Below, one piece after another: positions 1-5,819 of a stretch of DNA of 5,819 bases. The stretch is from Bog-159 sp035541265 (lineage in GTDB: Bacteria > Acidobacteriota > Terriglobia > Bryobacterales > Bryobacteraceae). Numbering within the stretch: the first letter of the stretch is position 1; each line of letters opens with the position of its first letter. The stretch spans positions 1 through 5,819 of the forward strand of contig DATKNQ010000203.1 in the NCBI GenBank assembly GCA_035541265.1, written 5' to 3'. The notes beneath the pieces are model-generated. The model was not told the origin of the DNA, ran no database searches, and worked only from the letters and a program-made list of their open reading frames with translations. The translations under genes were made by a program, and so were the position numbers.

Positions 1-105
1 CTGTAATTGAACGTGGATTGATTTAGGGCCTGTGTGGCTAGGCTCGACTAATTGCAACCACGAAAAAAAGTGCTAAAGGTGAGTCGGTCTGTTCGAAATT
101 CTTGA
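1..105. other. Non-coding leader or 3' region, no gene recognised
   Basis: This stretch is visibly more AT-rich than the rest of the window and has stops in all three forward frames near its start (TAA at 4-6, TGA at 8-10, TAG at 24-26). It contains an A7 run at 63-69. I see no tRNA, no riboswitch consensus and no convincing promoter pair. It is probably the 3' untranslated region of an upstream gene, or the start of an operon leader. GCTAAAGGT (72-80) could pair with 114-122 inside the terminator hairpin. Confidence 0.4.
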
Positions 106-135
106 CCCTGGGAGCCTTTGGCCCCAGGGTTTTTT
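106..135 (+). terminator. Strong Rho-independent terminator upstream of the operon
   Basis: The arms CCCTGGG (106-112) and CCCAGGG (123-129) pair perfectly. Inside them GCC (114-116) pairs with GGC (120-122) around a TTT loop, leaving A113 bulged. This gives about 10 base pairs, followed directly by six T residues (130-135), the classic intrinsic terminator form. The T-tract lies on the right side only, so it acts on rightward transcripts. It most likely ends a gene lying left of the window; no gene end is recognisable in 1-105, apart from a short open stretch closed by TAG at 24-26. It sits only 37 bases before the next start codon, so an attenuator role for the gcv operon cannot be excluded. 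Confidence 0.85.
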
Positions 136-162
136 CGTTTATGGGCCGATCCGCCGGATGCT

Positions 163-167
163 GGAGG
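163..167 (+). promoter_or_regulatory. Ribosome binding site GGAGG that sets the start at 173
   Basis: GGAGG lies five bases before the ATG at 173-175, which is near-ideal spacing. The earlier in-frame ATG at 158 would place this site inside the coding region and has no Shine-Dalgarno of its own. The ATG at 173 is therefore the preferred start. Confidence 0.75.
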
Positions 168-172
168 ATCAG

Positions 173-472
173 ATGAGCGCATGGGTGACTGCTCTCTCGC
201 CTGCTTTGCCCCTTTCCGGTGCCGAAGGCGCCCTCGTTTCCGTCCGGGTTTCCGTGGAACCACCCCGCTTGGAAGCCCTGCTCGACGCGCTGGCGCATCT
301 CGACTTCCCCATTAACCCGCAGCTCCACCACGAAGCTAAGCCCGAAACCGTGGTCGAGTTCCCGGCCTACGAGAACCACCTGCCGGAAATCCGCGACGTC
401 CTGGAGGCCTGCGGCTTCACCGCAAAATCGGTGGACGCCACCCCAATGCTCGATTCCATCCGCCGGCACTAG
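173..472 (+). CDS. Small hypothetical protein, possible ferredoxin-like/ACT-like fold, first gene of gcv cluster
   Basis: I do not recognise this 99-residue protein as a named family. It has no signal peptide, membrane segment or cysteine pair motif; its only Cys is residue 80. By eye the secondary structure reads strand (21-28, LVSVRVSV), helix (29-43), strand (46-52), strand (58-64, ETVVEFP), helix (67-81), strand (84-90). This beta-alpha-beta-beta-alpha-beta order is that of ferredoxin-like folds, including the ACT amino-acid-sensing domains. The first 20 residues look disordered. The start is chosen from the GGAGG at 163-167; an in-frame ATG at 158 would add five residues. It lies between a terminator and gcvT, 29 bases before gcvT in the same direction, so co-transcription is likely. 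E. coli GcvR, a regulator of gcv, has ACT domains, but linking this protein to that role is speculation. That it is a real gene is fairly sure; its function is unknown. Confidence 0.7.
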   Translation: MSAWVTALSPALPLSGAEGALVSVRVSVEPPRLEALLDALAHLDFPINPQLHHEAKPETVVEFPAYENHLPEIRDVLEACGFTAKSVDATPMLDSIRRH

Positions 473-483
473 CTCCTTTGCCG

Positions 484-492
484 TGCTACAGT
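484..492 (+). promoter_or_regulatory. Possible extended -10 element just before gcvT
   Basis: TGCTACAGT reads as an extended -10 (TGn followed by TACAGT, four of six matches to TATAAT). No -35 hexamer is visible at the proper distance; the bases near 464-469 read CGGCAC. If used, transcription would begin near 499, giving an almost leaderless gcvT message with ATG at 502. This would fit the lack of a Shine-Dalgarno before gcvT. Such short matches occur often by chance. Confidence 0.2.
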
Positions 493-501
493 ACCAATTT
501 G

Positions 502-1605
502 ATGCCCGCCACCGCTGCCCTGAAAGCCACCTGTCTCAACGCGACCCATCGTTCCACGGGCGCCCGCATGGTGGATTTCGGCGGCTGGGACATGCCCGTC
601 CAATACGCGTCGCTGGTCGAGGAGCACCTCGCCGTGCGGCGTAGCGTCGGCATGTTCGATGTCAGCCACATGGGCGAGATCGACATCACCGGACCTGAGG
701 CGCTGCAGCTCACCGACTACCTCACCACCAACGCCGCCGGCCGCCTCAAGACCGGCCAGATCCACTACTCCGGCCTGCTCTACGAGCACGGCGGTTTCGT
801 GGACGACATCCTGGTCCACAAAGTCGCCGACGACCATTTCTTCCTCTGCGTCAACGCCGCGAATCAGGAAAAAGACTTCGAGCACATCCGGGCCTACAAT
901 CACTTCGACGCGCACGTCCGTCTGTCGAGCGATGATTACGCGCAGATCGCCATCCAAGGTCCGAACGCCCGAGCCACCCTCCAGAAGCTCACCGCCACTG
1001 ATCTGGCCGCCATCCGCTACTACTGGTTCACCGACGGCGCGGTATCCGGCACGCCGGCCCGCATCGCGCGCACCGGCTACACCGGCGAAGATGGCTACGA
1101 AATCTACGTCGCGCCATCCGACGGCCCGCGCCTTTGGCAGCGGATCCTCGAAGCCGGCCACGAATTCGGCATCAAACCCTGCGGCCTGGGCGCGCGCAAC
1201 ACGCTGCGCCTGGAAGCCAAAATGGCGCTCTACGGCCACGAAATCCACGCCTCCATCACGCCCTGGGAAGCCGATCTCGGCTGGATCGTGAAGCTCGACA
1301 AAGGCGACTTCGTGGGCCGCGCCGCGCTCGCCAGCCAGAAGGAGCGCGGCATCCAGCGCAAGCTCATCGGATTTGAAATGTGCGGCCGCGGCATCGCCCG
1401 CGATGGCTACGAAGTCCTGGTCGATGGCGCGCCTGCGGGCTGGGTCACCAGCGGATCGCCCGCGCCCTTCCTGAACAAAAATATCGGTCTTTGTTATTTG
1501 CCGCTGGCGCAGGCCACCGTCGGCCGCGCCATCGAGATCGTCATTCGCAATCAGCCGGTGGCTGCGGTCACCGTGGACACCCCATTCTACAAACGAGCCA
1601 AATAA
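502..1605 (+). CDS. gcvT: Glycine cleavage system T-protein, aminomethyltransferase
   Basis: This cytoplasmic enzyme (EC 2.1.2.10) takes the aminomethyl group from the lipoyl arm of GcvH, releases ammonia and makes 5,10-methylenetetrahydrofolate. From the ATG at 502 it has 367 residues, close to the usual 360-375. Family hallmarks are ARMVDFGGWDMPVQY (21-35), GMFDVSHMGE (50-59), GGFVDDILV (97-105) with the conserved aspartate pair 101-102 in the folate/catalytic pocket, ARTGYTGEDGYEIYV (189-203), and the signature GLGARNTLRLEAKMALYG (228-245). The signature has N and K where D and G are common (GARDTLRLEAGM). The C-terminal barrel ends with GWVTSGSPAPFLNKNIGL (313-330). A TTG at 478 would add eight residues, but these are unlike family N-termini. 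Neither start has a clear Shine-Dalgarno, so translation may be coupled to the preceding gene or start near-leaderless. Its stop overlaps the gcvH start by one base (TAATG). Confidence 0.97.
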   Translation: MPATAALKATCLNATHRSTGARMVDFGGWDMPVQYASLVEEHLAVRRSVGMFDVSHMGEIDITGPEALQLTDYLTTNAAGRLKTGQIHYSGLLYEHGGFVDDILVHKVADDHFFLCVNAANQEKDFEHIRAYNHFDAHVRLSSDDYAQIAIQGPNARATLQKLTATDLAAIRYYWFTDGAVSGTPARIARTGYTGEDGYEIYVAPSDGPRLWQRILEAGHEFGIKPCGLGARNTLRLEAKMALYGHEIHASITPWEADLGWIVKLDKGDFVGRAALASQKERGIQRKLIGFEMCGRGIARDGYEVLVDGAPAGWVTSGSPAPFLNKNIGLCYLPLAQATVGRAIEIVIRNQPVAAVTVDTPFYKRAK

Positions 1606-2006
1606 TGTATCCGGAAGACTACCGCTACACGAAGGAACACGAGTGGGTGCACGTGGAAGGCGATACGGGCACCATCGGCATCACCGATCACGCCCAGCAC
1701 GAACTGGGCGACATCGTCTACGTCGATTTCAAGTACGGCCGCGAAGCCCTCAAGCCCGGCCAAACCGTCGAACAGGGCAAGCCCATCGGCTCGGTCGAGT
1801 CGGTGAAAGCCGTGTCTGATATTTACTGCCCGGTCTCGGGCGAGGTGGTCGAAACCAACCAGGCGCTGGCGGACGCGCCCGAAAAGCTCAACGAGGATCC
1901 GCACGGCAGCGCGTGGCTGGTGAAGATCCGGCTGAGCCATCCCGATGAAGTCGCGAATCTGCTTTCCGCCGCCGACTATCAAACATACATAGGAGCGGAA
2001 AAGTAA
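1605..2006 (+). CDS. gcvH: Glycine cleavage system H-protein, lipoyl carrier
   Basis: GcvH is the small lipoylated shuttle that carries the aminomethyl intermediate from the P-protein to the T-protein and is then reoxidised by the L-protein. It has 133 residues, within the family norm of about 125-135. The N-terminus YTKEHEWVHVEGDTGTIGIT (8-27) is typical, followed by HELGDIVYVD (32-41). The lipoyl attachment lysine is K68 in GSVESVKAVSDIYCPVSGEV (62-81). The cysteine at 75 replaces the alanine or serine that is common there. NEDPHGSAWLVKIRL (96-110) is the usual C-terminal motif. The ATG shares one base with the gcvT stop and only a weak GAG (1595-1597 region) precedes it, so translational coupling with gcvT is likely. 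It lies in the same frame as gcvPA, separated from it by only TAA and one codon. Confidence 0.97.
   Translation: MYPEDYRYTKEHEWVHVEGDTGTIGITDHAQHELGDIVYVDFKYGREALKPGQTVEQGKPIGSVESVKAVSDIYCPVSGEVVETNQALADAPEKLNEDPHGSAWLVKIRLSHPDEVANLLSAADYQTYIGAEK
1991..1995 (+). promoter_or_regulatory. Shine-Dalgarno-like AGGAG before the gcvPA TTG start
   Basis: AGGAG lies inside the end of gcvH, 14 bases before the TTG at 2010. That is longer than the usual 5-9, so it may be only partly effective. A weaker GGAAAAG (1997-2003) sits at better spacing. The site supports re-initiation for gcvPA just after the gcvH stop. Confidence 0.4.
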
Positions 2007-2009
2007 GAT

Positions 2010-3311
2010 TTGCGTTATCTTCCGAAGTCTGAATCCGAACGTCGCGAGATGCTGGAAGCCTGCGGCGTCGCTAGCTCTGAAGAACTGTTTGCCCATCTAC
2101 CCGAAGCCGTTCGGCTGAACCGGCCACTTGCGCTCGCGCCCGGCATTTCCGAATACGAGATCGTCGACTATTTCCGCAAGCGCGGCGACGAAACCGCCAA
2201 CGGCTACGCGAGTTTCTTGGGCGCAGGCGTCTACGCGCATTACCGGCCGGTCTTAGTCGACACGGTCGTCGCGCGCGGCGAGTTCCTCACGTCGTACACA
2301 CCGTATCAGGCCGAGATCTCACAAGGCACGCTCACCACGATCTTCGAATTCCAGACCATGATCTCCCAGCTCACCGGCATGGATCTGGCCAACGCCTCGA
2401 TGTACGACGGCTCGACCGCGGTTGCCGAAGCCGCGTTGATGGCCGCGCGCTTCACCAGCAAAGGCGGACTGCTCGTGGCGCGCACCGTGCATCCCGAGTA
2501 TCGCGAGGTTCTCAAAACCTACGCGAAGAATCAGGGCATGCCGGTCACCGAGTTCGGCTACGATCCCGAAACTGGCCAGGCCGATCTCAACGATCTCGAA
2601 AGCAAGCTCAACGATCTCACCGCGGCCGTCATCATGCAATCGCCGAACTTCTTCGGCGTCATCGAAGACGTGAACCGTGCGGCCGAGATCGCCCACAAGC
2701 GCGGCGCGCTCGCGATCATGGGATTCACCGAAGCCGTCTCGCTGGGCATTCTGCGGCCGCCCGCGGCCGATATCGTGGCGGGCGAACTGCAATCGTTCGC
2801 CATCTCGCCCAGCTACGGCGGTCCGTATGCCGGCATCATCGCCACGCGCGAAAAGTTCGCCCGCCAGATGCCCGGCCGCCTGGTCGGCGAAACTACGGAC
2901 ACCCACGGCCGTCGCGCCTTCTGCCTCACGCTCGCCACGCGCGAGCAGCACATTCGCCGCGAGAAAGCCACGTCGAACATCTGCACCAACCAGGCCCTCA
3001 TCGCGCTGATGGCCACCGTCTTCATGAGCGTCTACGGCAAGCAAGGCCTTCGTGAGCTCGCCGAACAGAATCTGGCCAAGGCGCATTATCTCGCCGGCAA
3101 GCTGAGGCCGCGATTCTCCGGCCCGTTCTTCAACGAGTTCGCGGTCTACGCAGACAACCCCGAGCAACTCAACGCAGCGCTGCTCGAAAAGAAGATCATC
3201 GGAGGCCTGCCGCTGGGCCGCTTCTATCCGGAACTGTCCGGCGCGATACTGCTGTGCGCCACGGAAATGTCAAAACGCGCGCACATGGATCGCCTGGCGG
3301 AGGCTTTCTAA
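2010..3311 (+). CDS. gcvPA: Glycine dehydrogenase (decarboxylating) subunit 1, P-protein alpha
   Basis: This is the N-terminal half of the split P-protein (EC 1.4.4.2). With GcvPB it forms the pyridoxal-phosphate enzyme that decarboxylates glycine and loads the aminomethyl group on GcvH. It has 433 residues, near the usual 435-450. The start is TTG: the resulting N-terminus MRYLPKSESERREMLEACG matches the family (MRY-P-T/S...MLE-G), and the gcvH stop blocks any earlier start in this frame. The next ATG, at 2049, would delete this conserved segment. Family segments include ASFLGAGVYAHYRPVLVD (67-84), TSYTPYQAEISQGTLTTIFE (94-113), ANASMYDGSTA (127-137), SYGGPYAGIIATREK (268-282), MPGRLVGET (287-295) and REQHIRREKATSNICTNQAL (311-330). 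The PLP-binding lysine is not in this subunit but in GcvPB. It starts three bases after gcvH and overlaps gcvPB by one base. Confidence 0.97.
   Translation: MRYLPKSESERREMLEACGVASSEELFAHLPEAVRLNRPLALAPGISEYEIVDYFRKRGDETANGYASFLGAGVYAHYRPVLVDTVVARGEFLTSYTPYQAEISQGTLTTIFEFQTMISQLTGMDLANASMYDGSTAVAEAALMAARFTSKGGLLVARTVHPEYREVLKTYAKNQGMPVTEFGYDPETGQADLNDLESKLNDLTAAVIMQSPNFFGVIEDVNRAAEIAHKRGALAIMGFTEAVSLGILRPPAADIVAGELQSFAISPSYGGPYAGIIATREKFARQMPGRLVGETTDTHGRRAFCLTLATREQHIRREKATSNICTNQALIALMATVFMSVYGKQGLRELAEQNLAKAHYLAGKLRPRFSGPFFNEFAVYADNPEQLNAALLEKKIIGGLPLGRFYPELSGAILLCATEMSKRAHMDRLAEAF
3299..3303 (+). promoter_or_regulatory. Ribosome binding site GGAGG for gcvPB
   Basis: GGAGG lies seven bases before the ATG at 3311, inside the last codons of gcvPA. 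It fixes the gcvPB start over the upstream in-frame GTG at 3254, which would add 19 residues of non-family sequence read from within gcvPA. Confidence 0.75.
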
Positions 3312-4798
3312 TGGCCATCAAGAAAGTTCGTGCCCACATCTCGCCCAACGAAGCGCTGTTGTTCGAGCGCAGCTCGCCGGGCAAAAAAGCCTATCAACTG
3401 CCCGAGCTCGATGTGCCGGCGGTCGATCCCAATACCGCGCTCGGCGCCGCGAACGTCCGCAGCGAAATCGAAGGCTTCCCCGAAGTCAGCGAAGTGGAAG
3501 CCGTCCGCCATTTCACGCGCCTCTCCACGTGGAACTACGCCATCGATCACGGCATGTATCCGCTCGGATCGTGCACCATGAAGTACAACCCGCGCGTGAA
3601 TGAACTGGTCGCGCGCACCGAAGGCCTCGCCTGGGCGCATCCCTACCAGCCGGAGTCGCTCTCGCAAGGCGCCATGCAGGTGATGGCCGCGCTCGAATCC
3701 GCGCTGCTCGAAATCACCGGCATGGATGCCGTCACGCTGCAGCCCGCCGCGGGCGCGCATGGCGAGCTCACCGGCATTCTGTTGATCCGCGCGCTGCTCG
3801 AACATCAAGGCAATCCGCGCAAGAAAATCCTGATCCCGGATTCGGCGCACGGCACCAACCCCGCGACTGCGGCCATCGCGGGCTACGTGGTCGAAAACAT
3901 CCGCTCCGACGAACACGGCCTGCTCGATCTCGCCGCGCTCGAACAATCCGTCGACGAAGACGTCGCCGGCCTGATGGTCACCAATCCCAACACCCTGGGC
4001 GTCTTCGAATCGCGCATCATCGAAGCGGCCGAAGTGCTGCACCGCAAGGGCGCGCTGCTCTACATGGATGGCGCCAACATGAACGCGCTGGTGGGCATCG
4101 CGCGGCCCGGCGATTTCGGCGTCGACGTCATGCACCTGAACCTGCACAAGACGTTCTCCACTCCGCACGGCGGCGGCGGACCCGGCGGCGGTCCCGTGGC
4201 TGTGAAAAAGCACCTCGAGCCGTATCTGCCCGTGCCGCGCTTGAAGCGCGTTGACGGCCACCTGGCCTTCGATTACGACCGCCCCTGCTCCATCGGCAAA
4301 GTGAAAGCCTTCTACGGCAACTTCGGCGTGCTGGTGCGCGCGCTGGCTTACATCCTGGCGCACGGCGGCAACGGATTGCGCAACGCCACTATGGACGCGG
4401 TGCTCAACGCCAACTACATCCGCAAGAAACTCGAGCCCTTTTTCGACCTGCCCTACACGCTGCCCAACATGCACGAAGTGGTCTTCAGCGACGACCGCCA
4501 GGCGCGCCTCGGCGTGCGCACCGGCGACATCGCCAAGCGCCTCATCGATTATGGATTCCATCCCTACACCGTGAGCTTCCCGCTGATCGTGCACGGCGCC
4601 ATGATGATCGAGCCGACCGAGACCGAGGGCAAACTGGAGCTCGACCTCTTCATCGATGCGATGATTTCGATCGCCAAGGAAATCGAGGCCGACCCGCAAA
4701 CCGTCAAGACTGCCCCACACTCCACGCGCACCAGCCGCGTCGATGAAGTCAAAGCCGCGCGCAAGCCGGTATTGAAATGGACACCCGCCTCGCCTTAG
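3311..4798 (+). CDS. gcvPB: Glycine dehydrogenase (decarboxylating) subunit 2, P-protein beta
   Basis: This is the C-terminal, cofactor-binding half of the glycine decarboxylase, working as a complex with GcvPA in the cytoplasm. It has 495 residues, similar to other stand-alone subunits. Clear motifs in order are RHFTRLSTWNYAIDHGMYPLG (begins at 66), GSCTMKYNPRVNE (86-98), QPAAGAHGELTGI (144-156), IPDSAHGTNPATAAIAGY (175-192), VTNPNTLGVFE (223-233), YMDGANMNALVG (251-262) and LNLHKTFSTPHGGGGPGGGP (276-295). In the last of these K280 is the expected Schiff-base lysine for pyridoxal phosphate, followed by the glycine-rich loop. VSFPLIVHGAMMIEPTETEG (421-440) closes the conserved part. The tail after about 460 is basic and poorly conserved, and its final codons overlap the next gene. 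The start is supported by GGAGG at 3299-3303 and the TAATG overlap with gcvPA. No terminator follows it; the next gene begins 22 bases before its stop. Confidence 0.97.
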   Translation: MAIKKVRAHISPNEALLFERSSPGKKAYQLPELDVPAVDPNTALGAANVRSEIEGFPEVSEVEAVRHFTRLSTWNYAIDHGMYPLGSCTMKYNPRVNELVARTEGLAWAHPYQPESLSQGAMQVMAALESALLEITGMDAVTLQPAAGAHGELTGILLIRALLEHQGNPRKKILIPDSAHGTNPATAAIAGYVVENIRSDEHGLLDLAALEQSVDEDVAGLMVTNPNTLGVFESRIIEAAEVLHRKGALLYMDGANMNALVGIARPGDFGVDVMHLNLHKTFSTPHGGGGPGGGPVAVKKHLEPYLPVPRLKRVDGHLAFDYDRPCSIGKVKAFYGNFGVLVRALAYILAHGGNGLRNATMDAVLNANYIRKKLEPFFDLPYTLPNMHEVVFSDDRQARLGVRTGDIAKRLIDYGFHPYTVSFPLIVHGAMMIEPTETEGKLELDLFIDAMISIAKEIEADPQTVKTAPHSTRTSRVDEVKAARKPVLKWTPASP

Positions 4799-5819
4799 TG
4801 CTGGCTGTCGTCCTGCTGATCCGCCTGCCGTTTCTGAACCAGGCGATCCAGGGCGACGACGTTTACTACCTGGCGCAGGCCGAGCACGCCCAGATCGAGC
4901 CGCTGCACCCCAATCACTTCGAGTATGTTTCCTCGGGCACGCGCGTGGATATGCGCGGCTTCCCGCATCCGCCCTTGAACGCCTGGTCGCTCGCGCTGCT
5001 GCTGGCCGTGATGGGCGACATCCACGAAGTGCCGTTTCACGCCGCGTACATCTTGTTTTCGTTAATCGCGGCAGCGGCCATGTGGTCGCTCGCCAAACGT
5101 TACGCACCGCATCCACTGTGGGCCACGCTGCTCTTCGTCGCCGTGCCGCCGTTCGTCATCAATGGCGGGTCGCTCGAATCCGACTTGCCGTTCCTGGCCT
5201 GCTGGATGGCGGCGGTCGCCTGCTTCGTTGCCGATAAATGGATCCCAGCGGCCATCGCCATGGCCCTCGCAGCGCTGGCCGCCTATCAAGCCGTTTTCCT
5301 GACGCCGATCCTGGCAGCCTACGTCTGGATCTATCGCCGCCAGGATCGCAAGGCGTGGCTGCTGACGCTGGTCGCGCCCGTCACGATCGTCTGCCTGCAA
5401 CTGTTCGAACGCCTGTCGCTCGGCGCGATTCCCGTCGCCGTCTCGACCGGCTACATGAGCAGCTTCGGCCTGCAATCGATCGCGAACAAACTGCGCAGCG
5501 CAGCCGGCCTCGCCGTGCACGCCTGCTTCATCGTCTTTCCTGTGCTGCTGCCTGCCGCATTTCTGGCCTCCTGGAAGAAGCGCGACCGCGATACGATTTT
5601 CCTTGCCGCCTGGATCGCGGTCTTCTTCGCCGGTGCGGCCGCGCTGTTCTTCGCCGGATCCGCGCGCTACCTGTTGCCGATGGCCGCGCCCGTCGTGCTG
5701 CTCGTCTCGCGCCTGCGCCCGCGCTGGCTCGCCATCGGCTTCGCCGCGCAGTTGACGCTGAGCCTCGCGCTGGCGTTCAGCAATTATCAGCATTGGGATG
5801 GCTACCGCCGCTTCGCGCG
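4777..5819 (+). CDS. GT39/ArnT-like polytopic membrane glycosyltransferase, partial (3' end cut)
   Basis: An open frame of 347 codons runs without a stop to the window edge. The protein is strongly hydrophobic, with roughly ten membrane segments by eye (about 4-20, 67-80, 88-105, 113-128, 136-152, 155-185 as one or two, 193-210, 245-265, 273-293, 297-311, 316-334). The layout fits GT-C glycosyltransferases of the PMT/ArnT type, which move sugars from polyprenyl-phosphate donors on the outer face of the inner membrane. Supporting motifs are an acidic GDD (26-28) after the first membrane helix, GFPHPPLNAW (61-70) like the PPL-W motif of the family, ESDLPFLACW (134-143) and SARYLLPMAAP (295-305). 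The substrate cannot be told. The ATG at 4777 lies inside gcvPB and lacks a clear Shine-Dalgarno; a GTG at 4798 is an alternative start but would remove part of the first helix. Its function looks unrelated to glycine cleavage, so the overlap suggests co-transcription. The family call is moderately sure and that it is a real gene is very likely. Confidence 0.8.
   Translation, partial: MDTRLALVLAVVLLIRLPFLNQAIQGDDVYYLAQAEHAQIEPLHPNHFEYVSSGTRVDMRGFPHPPLNAWSLALLLAVMGDIHEVPFHAAYILFSLIAAAAMWSLAKRYAPHPLWATLLFVAVPPFVINGGSLESDLPFLACWMAAVACFVADKWIPAAIAMALAALAAYQAVFLTPILAAYVWIYRRQDRKAWLLTLVAPVTIVCLQLFERLSLGAIPVAVSTGYMSSFGLQSIANKLRSAAGLAVHACFIVFPVLLPAAFLASWKKRDRDTIFLAAWIAVFFAGAAALFFAGSARYLLPMAAPVVLLVSRLRPRWLAIGFAAQLTLSLALAFSNYQHWDGYRRFA

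Noticed and set aside
31..61. Fragment ending GGCTCGACTAATTGCAACCA that recalls a tRNA 3' end
   Set aside because: The flanking bases do not form a five-pair T-stem and no acceptor, anticodon or D arm can be placed within the window.
52..79. TTGCAA and TAAAGG as a -35/-10 promoter pair
   Set aside because: The spacing (16) is acceptable but the hexamers match the consensus only weakly (about 4/6 and 3/6), and the strong terminator lies immediately downstream.
216..236. GCCGAAGG-like string resembling the conserved core of the glycine riboswitch
   Set aside because: It lies inside the 99-residue coding region and codes for a plausible part of that protein. The other conserved riboswitch blocks (GGAGAG-type stem start and the GAAACTCTCAGG-type segment) are absent in proper order, so I see no glycine riboswitch.
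469..1248. Minus-strand open frame of 259 codons opposite gcvT
   Set aside because: gcvT on the plus strand has clear family motifs throughout; the antisense product resembles nothing and follows the codon bias of gcvT.
4171..4195. Inverted repeat GGACC/GGTCC with GGC repeats
   Set aside because: It encodes the conserved glycine-rich PLP loop of GcvPB; the short symmetry follows from repeated glycine and proline codons and is not followed by a T-tract.
3308..5116. Very long (602-codon) open frame on the minus strand across gcvPB and the glycosyltransferase start
   Set aside because: It is antisense to well-supported gcvPB. Long antisense frames are common in GC-rich genes with strong third-position bias. 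Its translation is low-complexity and rich in R, A, G, H and V, with no family motifs.
5062..5793. Minus-strand open frame of 243 codons at the right end
   Set aside because: It is a shadow of the glycosyltransferase gene. Its translation is a charged Q/R/D/E/G-rich string without recognisable domains, while the plus strand gives a coherent multi-helix membrane protein.

Overview
The window is GC-rich and codes on the + strand for almost its whole length. It holds a compact glycine cleavage operon in the order small hypothetical gene, gcvT, gcvH, gcvPA, gcvPB, followed by a membrane glycosyltransferase gene that runs off the right edge. The P-protein is split into two subunits (PA and PB), which is usual in Acidobacteria, Firmicutes, Thermotoga and archaea but not in Enterobacteria. 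The split P-protein, high GC and overall protein style suggest an acidobacterium, possibly of the Solibacter/Bryobacter group. This placement is an inference from style, not from a marker gene.

Layout. Positions 1-172 carry no recognisable gene. They contain a strong intrinsic terminator (106-135) that probably ends an upstream transcript, or could act as an attenuator for the operon. A 99-residue protein of unknown function (173-472) has a good ribosome binding site and a predicted beta-alpha-beta-beta-alpha-beta pattern. It is followed after 29 bases by gcvT (502-1605). gcvT overlaps gcvH by one base (1605-2006). gcvPA (2010-3311) starts at a TTG three bases after the gcvH stop, and gcvPB (3311-4798) overlaps gcvPA by one base. 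A GT39/ArnT-like polytopic membrane protein gene (4777 onward) overlaps the gcvPB end by 22 bases and is cut by the window edge.

How the genes work together. PA and PB together make the pyridoxal-phosphate glycine decarboxylase. It loads an aminomethyl group onto the lipoyl-lysine of GcvH, and GcvT transfers the one-carbon unit to tetrahydrofolate, releasing ammonia. The fourth component, dihydrolipoamide dehydrogenase (L-protein), which reoxidises GcvH, is not in this window and must be encoded elsewhere. The glycosyltransferase has no obvious metabolic link to glycine cleavage; its tight overlap suggests shared transcription only.

No glycine riboswitch, mobile element, CRISPR array, tRNA or rRNA was recognised. 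The window is mainly ordinary housekeeping sequence. The points worth a second look are the leader/terminator region, the unknown small first gene and the overlapping glycosyltransferase.
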